From NCBI GenBank assembly GCA_947473475.1, contig CANJBZ010000007.1, positions 48,422-112,421 on the forward strand: 64,000 nucleotides of DNA, read 5' to 3'. This document shows, in pieces, positions 40,602 to 49,644 of the stretch (the stretch's first letter is position 1; the number at the start of each line of letters is the position of its first letter). A program made the position numbers and the translations under genes. This DNA comes from Alphaproteobacteria bacterium (GTDB lineage: Bacteria > Pseudomonadota > Alphaproteobacteria > Micropepsales > Micropepsaceae). The notes under the pieces are model-generated. The model was not told where the DNA came from, did not search any database, and worked only from the letters and a program-made list of their open reading frames with translations.

Positions 40602-42209
40602 TTAGCGCGGTGCGCCGCCTGCCTGAACCGCTTGCGCCAGATCGGCATAATTTCCGACTGCCCCGTGGCCGCCGGCAAAGCGTTCCGGCGCGAGTCCATG
40701 TTTTTCCATGCCGCGAACCACGGCGATCATATTCGGATTGACGTTCGTAACCGGGGCACCCGGGTTCCACAAATCGGTAACGAAACCGAGCTTCGCGTCC
40801 GGCACGTAGGGAATGAGATAGCCGGCCGCGTGCGGGTTATCGATGAGATAGGCTTCGATCTGCCGCCCGCCGTCGTTGACGCTCCATTTGTCCGCGACCT
40901 CGATTACGCGGGGCGCAATCGTTCCCTTCGGCCGGTTGACGTTCAAGCCCTGCTCGGCGGTGAGCGCCTTCTTGAAGAAGTCGCCGTCGCCTTTGCCCAC
41001 GACCACGGTTGCGCCATCGGCAACAAAGGCGCGCAGGCCGCCGGTATGGTCGATGTGGTGGTGCGTCAGCACCAGATATTTGAACGATTTGCCCGGATAT
41101 TTGGCCTTCGCGAGGCCCATGGCGATTTGCGATTGCGTGTCGTCGCCGGGAGCATCGAAGGCGACCAGATAGTTGTTGGTCGCCACGATCAGGGTGTTGT
41201 GGGTGCCGCCCGTGACCATGCTGACATTCGGCGCGACGTCCGTCAGGCTCAGCGTGGTTTCATCGTCGGTGTACAGATTGTCGGAATCGGTGAAGAAGCC
41301 CGATGCAAGCCGCCGCAAAATCCACTGATAGGGCGCCTGCGCCAGCGGGGCAGGGGGAAGCGCCTTGCCGCGGATTGCCAGCGGCACGGTGAATGTATCG
41401 GCGGGCAGTAAGGAATTGCCCACGATATCCACACGCGCGTCCGTAACCGTAGTGTCGAAAATCTTCACGCCGTTCAGCGTGTGGACCATGTGATAGGGGA
41501 TTTTGACCCCGTTGACGTCGCGCCAGTCCGACAGCGTCTCGTCGAAATAGGAATCGCCCATAAGTTGGTCGAAATCTCGCGTCCCGATGACCGTGGGAAG
41601 CTTGGTCGCCGGATCGAACGCCACCACATAGCTTCCATGCTCGCCGCGAAATTGCACGGCAGGGTAGGTTTTGCCGCCGACGGTTTGCGGCGGCATGTCG
41701 GAGACCCTCTCTGGATGCTCGTGCATTTGCAGGACCACATCGTTGCGCTCGATCTCGCGCAGCGACGTGCGCAGGCGAATCGTCGACATGGTGTGGGCCG
41801 GCGGGTTGCCGACAGTGCGCTTGATGGGCGGGAAGTTGGAATCGTTGCCGATCACATACCCGCCGTTCGGCATGATGATTTCCGCATAGGTGCGCATCCC
41901 GCCGCCGGGGCGCGGGCGTACCCAATCGTAGCGCTGGAAGCCTTTGGTGTGGTCCAGCGTCAGCGTGTAAGTCGAGGTGCCGACATCGGGCTTCGTCAAA
42001 TCCGCCACGGAATAAGATTCGCCTGGGTCCCATTGCTGCACGGTGGCTTTGATGACGATGGCGGTGAGCTGTTCCAGCTTGTCGCCCCCCATCGCCTGAT
42101 AGGCTGCCTCCGCCCGGGCTATGGCCGGGTTTGCGGGCGCGGCCAAAGCCGCTGCTGAAGCCAAACCAAAGCAAGCCGCTCCACAGGCGGCAACGCCACT
42201 AAGACGCAT
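40602..42209 (-). CDS. Exported MBL-fold hydrolase, array copy E
   Basis: 535 aa from the ATG at 42209 (MRLSGVAACG); a start at 42230 would add seven residues before the same signal peptide. Signal peptide about 1-23 (ends ALAA). MBL ligands: H383-x-H385-x-D387-H388 (THHHIDHTGG), H460 (DNPHA), D479, H515 (GGHG). Begins the mature protein with AYQAMGGDKLEQLTAIVIKATVQQWDPGESYSVADLTKPD, which resembles the start of copy A (AYAAMGGDKI). First gene of the array in transcription direction, 33 bases above copy D. Confidence 0.88.
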   Translation of the reverse strand: MRLSGVAACGAACFGLASAAALAAPANPAIARAEAAYQAMGGDKLEQLTAIVIKATVQQWDPGESYSVADLTKPDVGTSTYTLTLDHTKGFQRYDWVRPRPGGGMRTYAEIIMPNGGYVIGNDSNFPPIKRTVGNPPAHTMSTIRLRTSLREIERNDVVLQMHEHPERVSDMPPQTVGGKTYPAVQFRGEHGSYVVAFDPATKLPTVIGTRDFDQLMGDSYFDETLSDWRDVNGVKIPYHMVHTLNGVKIFDTTVTDARVDIVGNSLLPADTFTVPLAIRGKALPPAPLAQAPYQWILRRLASGFFTDSDNLYTDDETTLSLTDVAPNVSMVTGGTHNTLIVATNNYLVAFDAPGDDTQSQIAMGLAKAKYPGKSFKYLVLTHHHIDHTGGLRAFVADGATVVVGKGDGDFFKKALTAEQGLNVNRPKGTIAPRVIEVADKWSVNDGGRQIEAYLIDNPHAAGYLIPYVPDAKLGFVTDLWNPGAPVTNVNPNMIAVVRGMEKHGLAPERFAGGHGAVGNYADLAQAVQAGGAPR

Positions 42210-42517
42210 CGCAAACACACTCCCCCACATTGTCCATTAACGATGTGCTGGGCGTGACCTTAGCAGGATTTGCCTGAGGCTGGAGACGCCGTAAGACCCC
42301 GTCTGCACAACATTATGTGCGCAATTAAACCAAGGGTCGTCAACGGCTTGCCGTCCCGCCGCACAGGGAAATCACGGCCTGCCGTTCACCCTGACCGATT
42401 TCGGTGGGCAGAACGCGGCAAGTGGTTTGCCTCGGCCAAAAAAATCAGCAAAGTGCCCAGCTAAACGGCGGCTAAAGATCGATACGACGCTGCGCCGGGC
42501 AATGCGGGGGCATTCTG
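42210..42517 (+). promoter_or_regulatory. 308-base divergent region with nitrogen-control signals
   Basis: No gene. It separates the MBL array (leftward) from amtB-glnK (rightward). GCAC-N8-GTGC at 42305-42320 resembles an NtrC dyad (usual spacer N7), and a sigma-54-like promoter lies at 42416-42431, about 100 bases below it, the usual enhancer distance. A start for the MBL array must also lie here but is not identified. Confidence 0.5.
42416..42431 (+). promoter_or_regulatory. Candidate sigma-54 promoter of amtB-glnK
   Basis: CGGCAAGTGGTTTGCC has GG (42417-42418) and GC (42429-42430) separated by exactly ten bases; 5 of 7 positions match TGGCACG and 4 of 5 match TTGCW. It lies 86 bases before the amtB start. 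NtrC/sigma-54 control of amtB and glnK is established in many proteobacteria. Confidence 0.55.
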
Positions 42518-43756
42518 ATGATTAATGGGGCAGATACGGCGTGGATGTTGACGTCGACCGTGCTGGTTTTGTTCATGACATTGCCGGGGTTGGCGCTTTT
42601 CTATGCAGGTTTGGTCCGCGCCAAAAACGTGCTGTCGGTTCTGATGCATTGCATAGCGATTACCGCGCTCGTGTCGGTGCTTTGGTATGCCGGCGCCTAC
42701 TCGCTGGCTTTTTCCGGTAGCGGGCCGCTGGTCGGCGATCTCAGCCAGGCCTTCTTAATAGGGCTGGAGCGCAACGCCGTGCATCCGGGCACGACGATCC
42801 CCGACACCGTCTACATCATGTATCAGATGACCTTCGCGATCATCACGCCGGCCCTCATCATCGGCGCCTATGTGGAGCGCATAAAATTCTCGGCCGTGCT
42901 GCTGTTTTCCGGCCTGTGGATTTTCGTCGTTTATGCTCCGGTGGCCCACTGGGTCTGGGGCGGTGGCTGGCTTGCCGTCATGGGCGTGAAGGATTTCGCC
43001 GGCGGCATCGTGGTTCATACGACGGCGGGTATCTCCGCGCTCGTGGTCGCGGTCGCGCTGGGCAAGCGGGACGGCTTCCCGCAACACCTTCAGCCGCCGC
43101 ATGCGCCCTGGATCGTCATGGTTGGGGCCGCGATGCTGTGGGTCGGCTGGTTCGGTTTCAACGCCGGGTCGGCGCTGACGGCCGGCGGCGATGCGGGCAT
43201 GGCCATGCTGGTCACCCATATGGCGGCGGCCGTTGCCTCGCTGACCTGGATGGGAATCGAATGGGCCCGCTACGGCAAGCCCAGCCTCGTCGGCACCGTT
43301 ACCGGCACGATCGCCGGTCTTGCGACCATCACGCCGGCTTCCGGTTATGTCGGGCCGTTTGGTGCGCTGGTCATCGGCATTGCCAGCGCGGCAATCTGTT
43401 ATGGCGCAGTCCAACTCGTGAAGCTGCGGTTCAAAATCGACGATGCGCTGGACGTCTTTGCCGTCCACGGCGTCGGCGGGATGACCGGAACGCTGCTGAC
43501 CGCGCCTTTGATGGCGGTGGAACTGGGCGGTGTCGGCTATGGCGACGGCGTCACCATGACGTCGCAATTCGTTGTACAGGTGATCGGCGTTGCCGTGACG
43601 CTAGTTTGGTCGGGCGTTGCCAGCGTTATTCTTGTAAAGATCACCCAGTCGCTTGTCGGCCTGCGCGTTCGCCATGACGTCGAAACGCAAGGGCTCGATC
43701 TCACCACGCACGGCGAGGCTGGTTACAACCTCGCCTTCGGAGGCACCGGACAATGA
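42518..43756 (+). CDS. amtB: Ammonium transporter AmtB
   Basis: 412-residue inner-membrane ammonium channel of the Amt/MEP/Rh family, 11 expected membrane segments. The pore twin histidines are H167 (IVVHTTAG) and H317 (FAVHGVGG), and the conserved Asp159 is in KDFAGG. GWFGFNAGSAL and LVRAKNVLSVLM are classic. The ATG at 42518 leads directly into the first helix; there is no cleavable signal peptide of the E. coli type. Its stop overlaps the start of glnK (ATGA at 43753-43756). The gene order amtB then glnK is the reverse of the common glnK-amtB. Confidence 0.95.
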   Translation: MINGADTAWMLTSTVLVLFMTLPGLALFYAGLVRAKNVLSVLMHCIAITALVSVLWYAGAYSLAFSGSGPLVGDLSQAFLIGLERNAVHPGTTIPDTVYIMYQMTFAIITPALIIGAYVERIKFSAVLLFSGLWIFVVYAPVAHWVWGGGWLAVMGVKDFAGGIVVHTTAGISALVVAVALGKRDGFPQHLQPPHAPWIVMVGAAMLWVGWFGFNAGSALTAGGDAGMAMLVTHMAAAVASLTWMGIEWARYGKPSLVGTVTGTIAGLATITPASGYVGPFGALVIGIASAAICYGAVQLVKLRFKIDDALDVFAVHGVGGMTGTLLTAPLMAVELGGVGYGDGVTMTSQFVVQVIGVAVTLVWSGVASVILVKITQSLVGLRVRHDVETQGLDLTTHGEAGYNLAFGGTGQ

Positions 43757-44091
43757 AATTCATCGTCGCCATTATTCAACCGTTCCGCATGGACACAGTC
43801 CGTGAAGCTTTGAACGACGCTGGCGTCACGGGACTGACAGTCAGCGAAGTGCGCGGCTACGGACGCCAGCGCGGCCATAAAGAGGTTTATCGCGGCGCGG
43901 AATACACCATAAACTACGTGCCGAAGTTGAAGCTGGAAGTCGCCGTAGACGACGACAAGGCCGAAGAGATTTCCGAAATCATCATGCGCACGGCGCGCAC
44001 CGGAAAAATTGGCGACGGCAAAATCTTCGTCTTCGACCTCCAAAGCGTCCTGCGCATCCGCACCGGCGAAGTCGGCCCCCAAGCCCTGTAA
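43753..44091 (+). CDS. glnK: Nitrogen regulatory protein P-II (GlnK/GlnB family)
   Basis: 112-residue trimeric signalling protein. The T-loop holds the uridylylation site Y51 in GAEYTINYVPK; the C-terminal SVLRIRTGEVGPQAL is the second P-II signature. RGYGRQRGHKEVYRG is the ATP/2-oxoglutarate-binding region. Coupling to amtB by a 4-base overlap marks it as the channel-blocking partner, hence GlnK rather than GlnB. It would bind AmtB when nitrogen is sufficient and release it on uridylylation. Confidence 0.95.
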   Translation: MKFIVAIIQPFRMDTVREALNDAGVTGLTVSEVRGYGRQRGHKEVYRGAEYTINYVPKLKLEVAVDDDKAEEISEIIMRTARTGKIGDGKIFVFDLQSVLRIRTGEVGPQAL

Positions 44092-44098
44092 AAGATAA

Positions 44099-44127
44099 TC
44101 CTCCCCCGCTTTGCAGGGGAGGAGCAG
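44099..44127. repeat. Short CTCCCC-family palindrome after glnK
   Basis: CCTCCCCCGCTTTGCAGGGGAGGA forms a hairpin (CTCCCC/GGGGAG stem) eight bases after the glnK stop. It belongs to the same dispersed family as the copies at 1.3, 12.5 and 33.6 kb. It may serve as a weak terminator; no T-run follows. Confidence 0.5.
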
Positions 44128-44190
44128 CCCGTTGGCATTACCTGACGCAATCCCTGTACAGTCGGGCCGGTCGGCCTGAAAGGAAGCGCC

Positions 44191-45969
44191 ATGGTTGTTC
44201 TTTCCTGGTTATGGGGAATCGTGAAAAGCGTGCTCAACGGGCTCGCGCGCCTTGCCGTGGTGGCGTTGATCCTGCTGTTCGTGCTGGTCGCCATCGGCCT
44301 CTTCCGGGGCGACGGGGTGCCGCAAAACACCGTGCTTGAGCTCGATTTGCGCCAGGGCATGGACGACAAATCCGCCGCCAGCCTCCTCGATCTTGGCGAA
44401 GGCAGGCTCGCCATTATGGACGTGGTTATGGGGCTCGACCGCGCCTCCCGCGACGCGCGCGTCAAAGGAGTCGTCCTGCGCGTCGGATCGGGCGATCTTT
44501 CGCTCCCGAAGGCCGAAGAACTGCGCGATGCGCTGAAGCAATTCAAACAGAGCAAGAAATTCGTCATCGCTCATTCGCAGTCGTTTTATTCCGGGGGCCT
44601 GGGCGATTACACGCTGGCCGCGGCGGCCGACGAGATTTGGATGCAGCCCGTCAGCACCTTCTTCAGCTCGGGCGCGGGGGCGACCACGCTGTTCTTCAAA
44701 GGCCTCTTCGACAAGGTCAACGCGACGCCGCAATTCATCCAGCGTTACGAATACAAGAACGCCGCGAATGTCTTCACCGAAACCGATTTCACCCCGGCGC
44801 ACCGGGAAGCGACGATGCGCGTTCTGCAGTCCTGGTACGATTCCGCGGTCGCGGAAGCCGCAGCCGACCGCAAGCTTGCCCCTGCGCAATTGAGCGCCCT
44901 GCTCGACACAAGCCCGATGATGGTGGACGCCGCCAAAGAGAAAGGGCTCATCACCAATATCGGTTATGAAGACGACGCGCGCGATGCCGCCAAGAAGCGC
45001 GCCGGCAGCGGCGCGGACATGATCCGCTTCGATCGCTATGTCCAGGCAACGCGCAACAGCATGGGCGGCGGTGGCGGTTCGACCATTGCGCTGGTGCATG
45101 CGGCCGGCGACATCGTCGAAGGCGGCAATGACGGTGCGCTGGGCAGCACCACCACCTCCATCGCGGGCGACACGTTCGCCGATGCCATTCGCGAAGCGAC
45201 GGCCGATCGCAATGTGAAGGCCATTCTCCTGCGTGTGGATTCGCCGGGAGGTTCCGCTATTGCTTCGGACCAGATTCTGGAAGCTCTAAAAAAAGCCCGC
45301 GCCGCCGGTAAGCCCATCGTCGTCAGCATGGGATCGGTGGCCGCGTCAGGCGGCTATTATATTTCGGTGGTTGCGGACAAGATCGTGGCCCAGCCTGGAA
45401 CGCTGACCGGTTCGATTGGCGTGATCTTCGGCAAGGTCGCGGTCGGCAAATCGCTGGAATTGGCCGGCGTGGAAGGGCGCGAGTTGGGCGTCGGTAAGAA
45501 CGCGCTGTTCCTGTCGGGCATGACGCCCTGGAACGCGGATCAACTCGCCTCAGCCAATGCGCAAGCCGATGCTGTCTATGCCGACTTCACGCAAAAGGTT
45601 GCCGCCGGACGCAAGCTGCCGCTGGAACAGGTTCAGGCGCTTGCGCGCGGACGCGTATGGACGGGCGCCGACGCGAAGGAACGCGGTCTGGTCGACGAAC
45701 TCGGCGGCTTCTGGACCGCTGTCGCGGACGTCAAAAAGCTGGCCGGAATCGCGCCGGACCAGCGCGTGGCCTTCAAGAGTTTTCCGGCCCCGCACGGACT
45801 GGTGGTCACGGTGCAACGTCTGTTGGAAAATTCAACCACGAGCCTGAAGGCGCTCGATGGCCTGAACACGCTGATGCAGACGGCGCAAGTCAAGACGTTG
45901 ATCGAATTGGCGCGCGCAACGGCGCAAAGCGGCGTTCAGCTGCGTGCGGTCGACCTGCCGGCCCATTGA
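44191..45969 (+). CDS. sppA: Signal peptide peptidase SppA, long (67K) type
   Basis: 592-residue inner-membrane serine protease (family S49) that degrades cleaved signal peptides. One N-terminal membrane segment (about 21-37). Two S49 domains: about 50-260 and 296-500. Catalytic Lys189 (YEYKNAAN) in the first and Ser386 (GSVAASGGYY) in the second, as in E. coli SppA, where the dyad is formed across domains. DSPGGSAIASD and LTGSIGVIFGK are S49 landmarks. A window rich in exported proteins makes such a housekeeping enzyme unsurprising. The next gene starts 14 bases downstream. Confidence 0.93.
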   Translation: MVVLSWLWGIVKSVLNGLARLAVVALILLFVLVAIGLFRGDGVPQNTVLELDLRQGMDDKSAASLLDLGEGRLAIMDVVMGLDRASRDARVKGVVLRVGSGDLSLPKAEELRDALKQFKQSKKFVIAHSQSFYSGGLGDYTLAAAADEIWMQPVSTFFSSGAGATTLFFKGLFDKVNATPQFIQRYEYKNAANVFTETDFTPAHREATMRVLQSWYDSAVAEAAADRKLAPAQLSALLDTSPMMVDAAKEKGLITNIGYEDDARDAAKKRAGSGADMIRFDRYVQATRNSMGGGGGSTIALVHAAGDIVEGGNDGALGSTTTSIAGDTFADAIREATADRNVKAILLRVDSPGGSAIASDQILEALKKARAAGKPIVVSMGSVAASGGYYISVVADKIVAQPGTLTGSIGVIFGKVAVGKSLELAGVEGRELGVGKNALFLSGMTPWNADQLASANAQADAVYADFTQKVAAGRKLPLEQVQALARGRVWTGADAKERGLVDELGGFWTAVADVKKLAGIAPDQRVAFKSFPAPHGLVVTVQRLLENSTTSLKALDGLNTLMQTAQVKTLIELARATAQSGVQLRAVDLPAH

Positions 45970-45983
45970 TCGTGCGAGCGGAG

Positions 45984-47147
45984 ATGAAACCGGCTCTTCT
46001 CAATTGGCCGATTGCCGCCACGTCGGGGTGGGGCATCGTCGGGCTCAATCTCTTCCTGAACTGGGCCAATGATTCCGAGCTTGCGCCGCTGGTGGGCGGC
46101 CCTATCGGCCCGAACGAAATGGCGGGCGTCGACCCGCTGCGTGTGCTCGCCTCACGCGAAGCAATTCTGCGCTCGAACGCTTTTCAGCAGGACCTTCAGC
46201 GGGCGCGAAGCGGCAGCCGTGCGCTGGCCATGCCGATTGTCGAAGGTCTGGGAAACGGGCTTTATTTTCCCGACGGACTGCGCGGCACGCGCACAATCGG
46301 CCGCTGCATCTTTGAAGACACACGGCTCAGCGGGCTGGATACGAAGCTCGCCAAATACGATTCGTTACTATGCGCCTCGCACTGGAATGCGGAGTTGTTG
46401 CGGGCAAACTGCGCTAAGCCGGTTGATGTCATCTTTGAAGGCATCGACCCGTCGCTGTTTCATCCCGCCCCGAAATCCGGTGTGCTGCCTAAAGACCGCT
46501 TTTATGTGTTTTCTGGCGGCAAGGTGGAATTCCGCAAAGGCCACGATCTGACGCTGCTGGCGTTTCGCGAATTCTCGCGGCGGCACGACGATGCGGTGCT
46601 GGTGACGTTCTGGCATTCGCCTTGGCCGCAGCTCTCGATCGGCTTTCGCGGGAAACTTGAAGCGCCGCTGGGACAAACCGCTGACGGCAGGATCGACGTC
46701 AAGACTTGGGTCGCCCGCAACGGCATCGATCCCGCGAAGGTTATCGAGCTTGGGCCCGTCCCCAACGCGATCATGCCGCCGATCCTGCGGGAGATGGATT
46801 GCGCGCTCGCGCCCTCGCGCGCCGAGGCCTGCACAAACCTCCTGGTGAAAGAAGCCATGGCCTGCGGCATTCCGGTGATCGTGGCGCCCAACACCGGCGT
46901 CATAGACCTCGTCGCGGATGGCAATTGTGTTCCCTTGATGCGCCAACAGCCCGTGCGCGATTTCGACCAATGGGGCACGGACGGCTGGGGCGAATCCGAT
47001 GTCGAGGAAATGGTGGAAGCCCTTGAGCGCCTTTACAGCGACAGCGCGCTTCGCAAGACAATCGGCGCACGCGGATCTGAGTGGCTAATCGAAAACGGCC
47101 GCACCTGGCAGAACCACGCGCAGCAGGTGAAATCCTTGCTAATGTGA
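45984..47147 (+). CDS. Glycosyltransferase, GT-B fold (family 4-like)
   Basis: 387 aa. The ATG at 45984, just below GCGGAG, starts the conserved part (NWPIAATSGWGIVGLN); a GTG at 45972 is possible. The C-terminal nucleotide-sugar domain shows FSGGKVEFRKGHDLTLLAFREF (176-197), then APSRAEACTNLLVKEAMACGIPVI (276-299) with the paired glutamates E281 and E290 and ANTGV-like loop. No signal peptide. It heads a cell-surface polysaccharide group with the two GT2 genes. Donor and acceptor unknown. Confidence 0.85.
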   Translation: MKPALLNWPIAATSGWGIVGLNLFLNWANDSELAPLVGGPIGPNEMAGVDPLRVLASREAILRSNAFQQDLQRARSGSRALAMPIVEGLGNGLYFPDGLRGTRTIGRCIFEDTRLSGLDTKLAKYDSLLCASHWNAELLRANCAKPVDVIFEGIDPSLFHPAPKSGVLPKDRFYVFSGGKVEFRKGHDLTLLAFREFSRRHDDAVLVTFWHSPWPQLSIGFRGKLEAPLGQTADGRIDVKTWVARNGIDPAKVIELGPVPNAIMPPILREMDCALAPSRAEACTNLLVKEAMACGIPVIVAPNTGVIDLVADGNCVPLMRQQPVRDFDQWGTDGWGESDVEEMVEALERLYSDSALRKTIGARGSEWLIENGRTWQNHAQQVKSLLM

Positions 47148-47171
47148 ATATCAACCTCTGCGAATTATCCG

Positions 47172-48095
47172 ATGCCGAGTATCATCGTTCCCGCGCGTAA
47201 CAATCCCGTTTTTACCTCCATTTGCCTGTCCACGATTCTCCATTCCGTGCGGCAACTGAATTGGCCGTGTGAATTCATTCTGATCGACGATGAATCGCCG
47301 CCGGGCGAAAACATTCTCGATGTCTTTCGCCGGCACCGCGCCGATGCCGCCGGTCACGACGTCAAAATCATCCGCTCGCGAAAGCGCCAGCATTACACGG
47401 GCGTTTTTTCCATCGGCCTTCACCATGCCACGCGTGATCCGGTATTCTTCATCAGCAACGACATGCTGGTAACGCCAACCTTTCTTGAGGCGCTTCGGCA
47501 GGTGTCGATCCAGTCGCCCCTCATCGGCATCGTGCGCGGCACCTCCAATCACACGGACAGCCACCCCGAGCATCAGGTCCCGCTCAATCCGCCGCCGAAG
47601 GACTATCTGGCGGTGGACGCTTTCTCGCGCTCGATCTTCCGGCAATTCGGCAGCCGTTGCGTCGAGGATCAGCTTTTGTCGGGCGACGCCATTCTCATTC
47701 AGCGGCCGCTGATTCAGCGCATCGGCGTTCTCGATCTTCGCTTCTTCGGCTATTTCGGCGACATCGATTACGGCCTGCGCGCGCGTCTCGCCGGTTTCCG
47801 TTTGGTCTGCGCCAAAGGGGCTTGGCTATTCCACCAGGGCGGCGGTCATCTCCTGCAGGAGATGCAGCTGGAAAAACGCAAGCCTGAGGATGTCATCGCG
47901 GGCCGCCTGGCGATGGTCGATGCCGCCTATCAGGAATTCCGGGGCAAATGGAGCATAGAGGCGCCGGAACATTGGGGCGCCGGACACGATATCGACCCCA
48001 TCTGGCTGTTAAACACCGCCCGGTCTCATGCCTCCGATGTGCCGCTGAAATATGAATTTCCGGCGTTCGTGCTCGATGATCTGGAATTCCACTAA
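47172..48095 (+). CDS. Glycosyltransferase family 2, copy 1
   Basis: 307-residue inverting GT-A enzyme. Starts MPSIIVPARNN; nucleotide-sugar region EFILIDDESPPGENI (34-48) and FFISNDMLVTP (DxD-like); the acceptor end has FGYFGDIDYGLRARLAGF, resembling rhamnosyltransferases. It ends DLEFH. The paralogue at 49645-50571 is similar along its whole length, including the unusual HYTGVFSIGLHHATRD and RGTSNHTDSHPEH stretches. No signal peptide; cytoplasmic face of the inner membrane is expected. Convergent with the ferritin-like gene, 9 bases apart. Confidence 0.87.
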   Translation: MPSIIVPARNNPVFTSICLSTILHSVRQLNWPCEFILIDDESPPGENILDVFRRHRADAAGHDVKIIRSRKRQHYTGVFSIGLHHATRDPVFFISNDMLVTPTFLEALRQVSIQSPLIGIVRGTSNHTDSHPEHQVPLNPPPKDYLAVDAFSRSIFRQFGSRCVEDQLLSGDAILIQRPLIQRIGVLDLRFFGYFGDIDYGLRARLAGFRLVCAKGAWLFHQGGGHLLQEMQLEKRKPEDVIAGRLAMVDAAYQEFRGKWSIEAPEHWGAGHDIDPIWLLNTARSHASDVPLKYEFPAFVLDDLEFH

Positions 48096-48104
48096 GCGCG
48101 GGCG

Positions 48105-48647
48105 TTACGTGTGGGCTTCCTGCAGATCGAGCATATCGCTGGCATGTTCTTCCTCAACGACAAGTATTCTCTCGATCATGATGCGGGTTGCCGGATCGTC
48201 GTCGCCAAAAAAGCGGATCAGTTCACGATAGTGGTCGACGGCGATTCTCTCGGCGATTAAATTCTCCCGGATCATGCCGGTCAGATCGCTGCCTTCGCCA
48301 TATTGCGAGGCAGAGCGCGTCGCCAAGCCTTCCGGATCGAAGTTTGGGCGGCCGCCGAGTTGGTTGATGCGCTCGGCCACCCACATCGCGTGTTCCTGCT
48401 CTTCCTTGGCGTGCTGGGCGAACTCGTTCTTGACGCCCTCGCTGGAAATGCCGGTCGCCGTTACCGCATGCATGGTGTAGCGCAGCACGCACACAAGCTC
48501 CGTCGCCAGCACGCTTTGCAGAATGTCGATCGTCTTGTTGGCGTCGCCCTTGTAGGTGCCGGTAACCGCACCGGTTTCCAGATGCTGCCGTGCCCGCTCT
48601 CTGAGCGTCTTAACGTCGGTGAGGAATGGGGTATTCGTGTCGGCCAT
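48105..48647 (-). CDS. Ferritin-like/bacterioferritin-type protein
   Basis: 180-residue four-helix-bundle protein. Carboxylate/His iron ligands are spaced as in ferritins: E in QSVLATELVCVLRY, ExxH in AKEEQEHAMWVAERI, E in ENLIAERIAVDHYRE, and ExxH in VVEEEHASDML. The long N-terminal lead (LRERARQHLETGAVTGTYKGD) is typical of the bacterioferritin-related group of alphaproteobacteria. Likely role: iron oxidation/storage or protection of DNA from peroxide. No haem-ligand Met can be assigned with certainty. Confidence 0.83.
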   Translation of the reverse strand: MADTNTPFLTDVKTLRERARQHLETGAVTGTYKGDANKTIDILQSVLATELVCVLRYTMHAVTATGISSEGVKNEFAQHAKEEQEHAMWVAERINQLGGRPNFDPEGLATRSASQYGEGSDLTGMIRENLIAERIAVDHYRELIRFFGDDDPATRIMIERILVVEEEHASDMLDLQEAHT

Positions 48648-48808
48648 GAGGGTTTCTCCACCGTGCGTTGTTTCGGATTGAAAGACGAGCTGCTCGCGAA
48701 AGTGCCGCGCTAACGCTCTCGCGGTAGAGTTGAACGCAGCCCCCGCGCCGAGGTTCCATGGAAATCCTCCGGGCGGTATAATTTCCTAGTGTAAGAAAGG
48801 TTGGCGGA

Positions 48809-49579
48809 ATGCGAGCGCACATACTTCCCGGCATTGCGGCCGCCGGTTGTTTGAAAGAGGCACGTAGCAAACATGGCGTGGCAGGCGAAATCTTTGCGAT
48901 CAGTGATTGTCTCGACGTCGGCCCCTTGGCGACGGACGAAGACAGGCTGGCGTGGTGGAAGGAGATTGAAGACGATTCTGACGACGATCTACTACGCGAC
49001 ATGTATTCGTTCCACGACCAGTGGGGATCGGTACTGGGGCAAGTCCTCGCTCGTGCGGAAGAGGTTGTTATTTGGACGTCGGATAGCGGAAACGACCAGA
49101 TTCACCTTCGCCTCGCCGCCCATAAGCAAGAATCGTTCGGTGGGCGTGTGTCCGCGGTCCATGTTCCAACCACTGAAGACGGATACACTGGCGTCTCACG
49201 CTTCTGGCCTAAAACTCTGGCGGAATGCGAGCGGCACAGCGTGGCTACGAGCAGCGTGGATCTCCAATCTCTCGCACGTGACTATCGCGACCGTTGGGCC
49301 AACAGCGACGGCGTTCGTCTTAACACCGACCAAGGCCTAGAGTTGCGGGATTATTCCGTCTTTGATGAAGAACTCTTGGACAATTGTCCGCCGGAATTCG
49401 TAAGTCCGTACAAGGTCATAGGCTACACGCTCTCGCAATTGGACCAGCGGAATTGGATTTCGTACATGTTTTTGCAGTGGCGCCTCCGCCTGCTCATAGG
49501 CGCGAGCCGTGTGGAGACCACCGGCTCACGCTGGCCCGTCGGCGATTGCGACATTCGGGTTAGACGCGCCCATTTCTGA
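48809..49579 (+). CDS. DUF1835-like protein
   Basis: 256-residue cytoplasmic protein. The N-terminal part has AISDCLDVGPLATDEDRLAWW (30-50), matching the S/D-DCLxVGPL start of DUF1835 proteins, followed by an acidic stretch EIEDDSDDDLLRD and VVIWTSDSGNDQIHLRL. The C-terminal YTLSQLDQRNWISYMFLQWRLRLL is basic and may be the DUF3658-like half. Function unknown. It is inserted between the two GT2 paralogues, with 161 bases before it and 65 after, and its codon use looks less GC-biased than theirs, which may indicate acquisition. Confidence 0.6.
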   Translation: MRAHILPGIAAAGCLKEARSKHGVAGEIFAISDCLDVGPLATDEDRLAWWKEIEDDSDDDLLRDMYSFHDQWGSVLGQVLARAEEVVIWTSDSGNDQIHLRLAAHKQESFGGRVSAVHVPTTEDGYTGVSRFWPKTLAECERHSVATSSVDLQSLARDYRDRWANSDGVRLNTDQGLELRDYSVFDEELLDNCPPEFVSPYKVIGYTLSQLDQRNWISYMFLQWRLRLLIGASRVETTGSRWPVGDCDIRVRRAHF

Positions 49580-49644
49580 AATTCGGGCTCTTGAGGCAGA
49601 ACTTCCCATTGCTATTGTGCGCTTAAGCTCATCCATGGTTCGCA

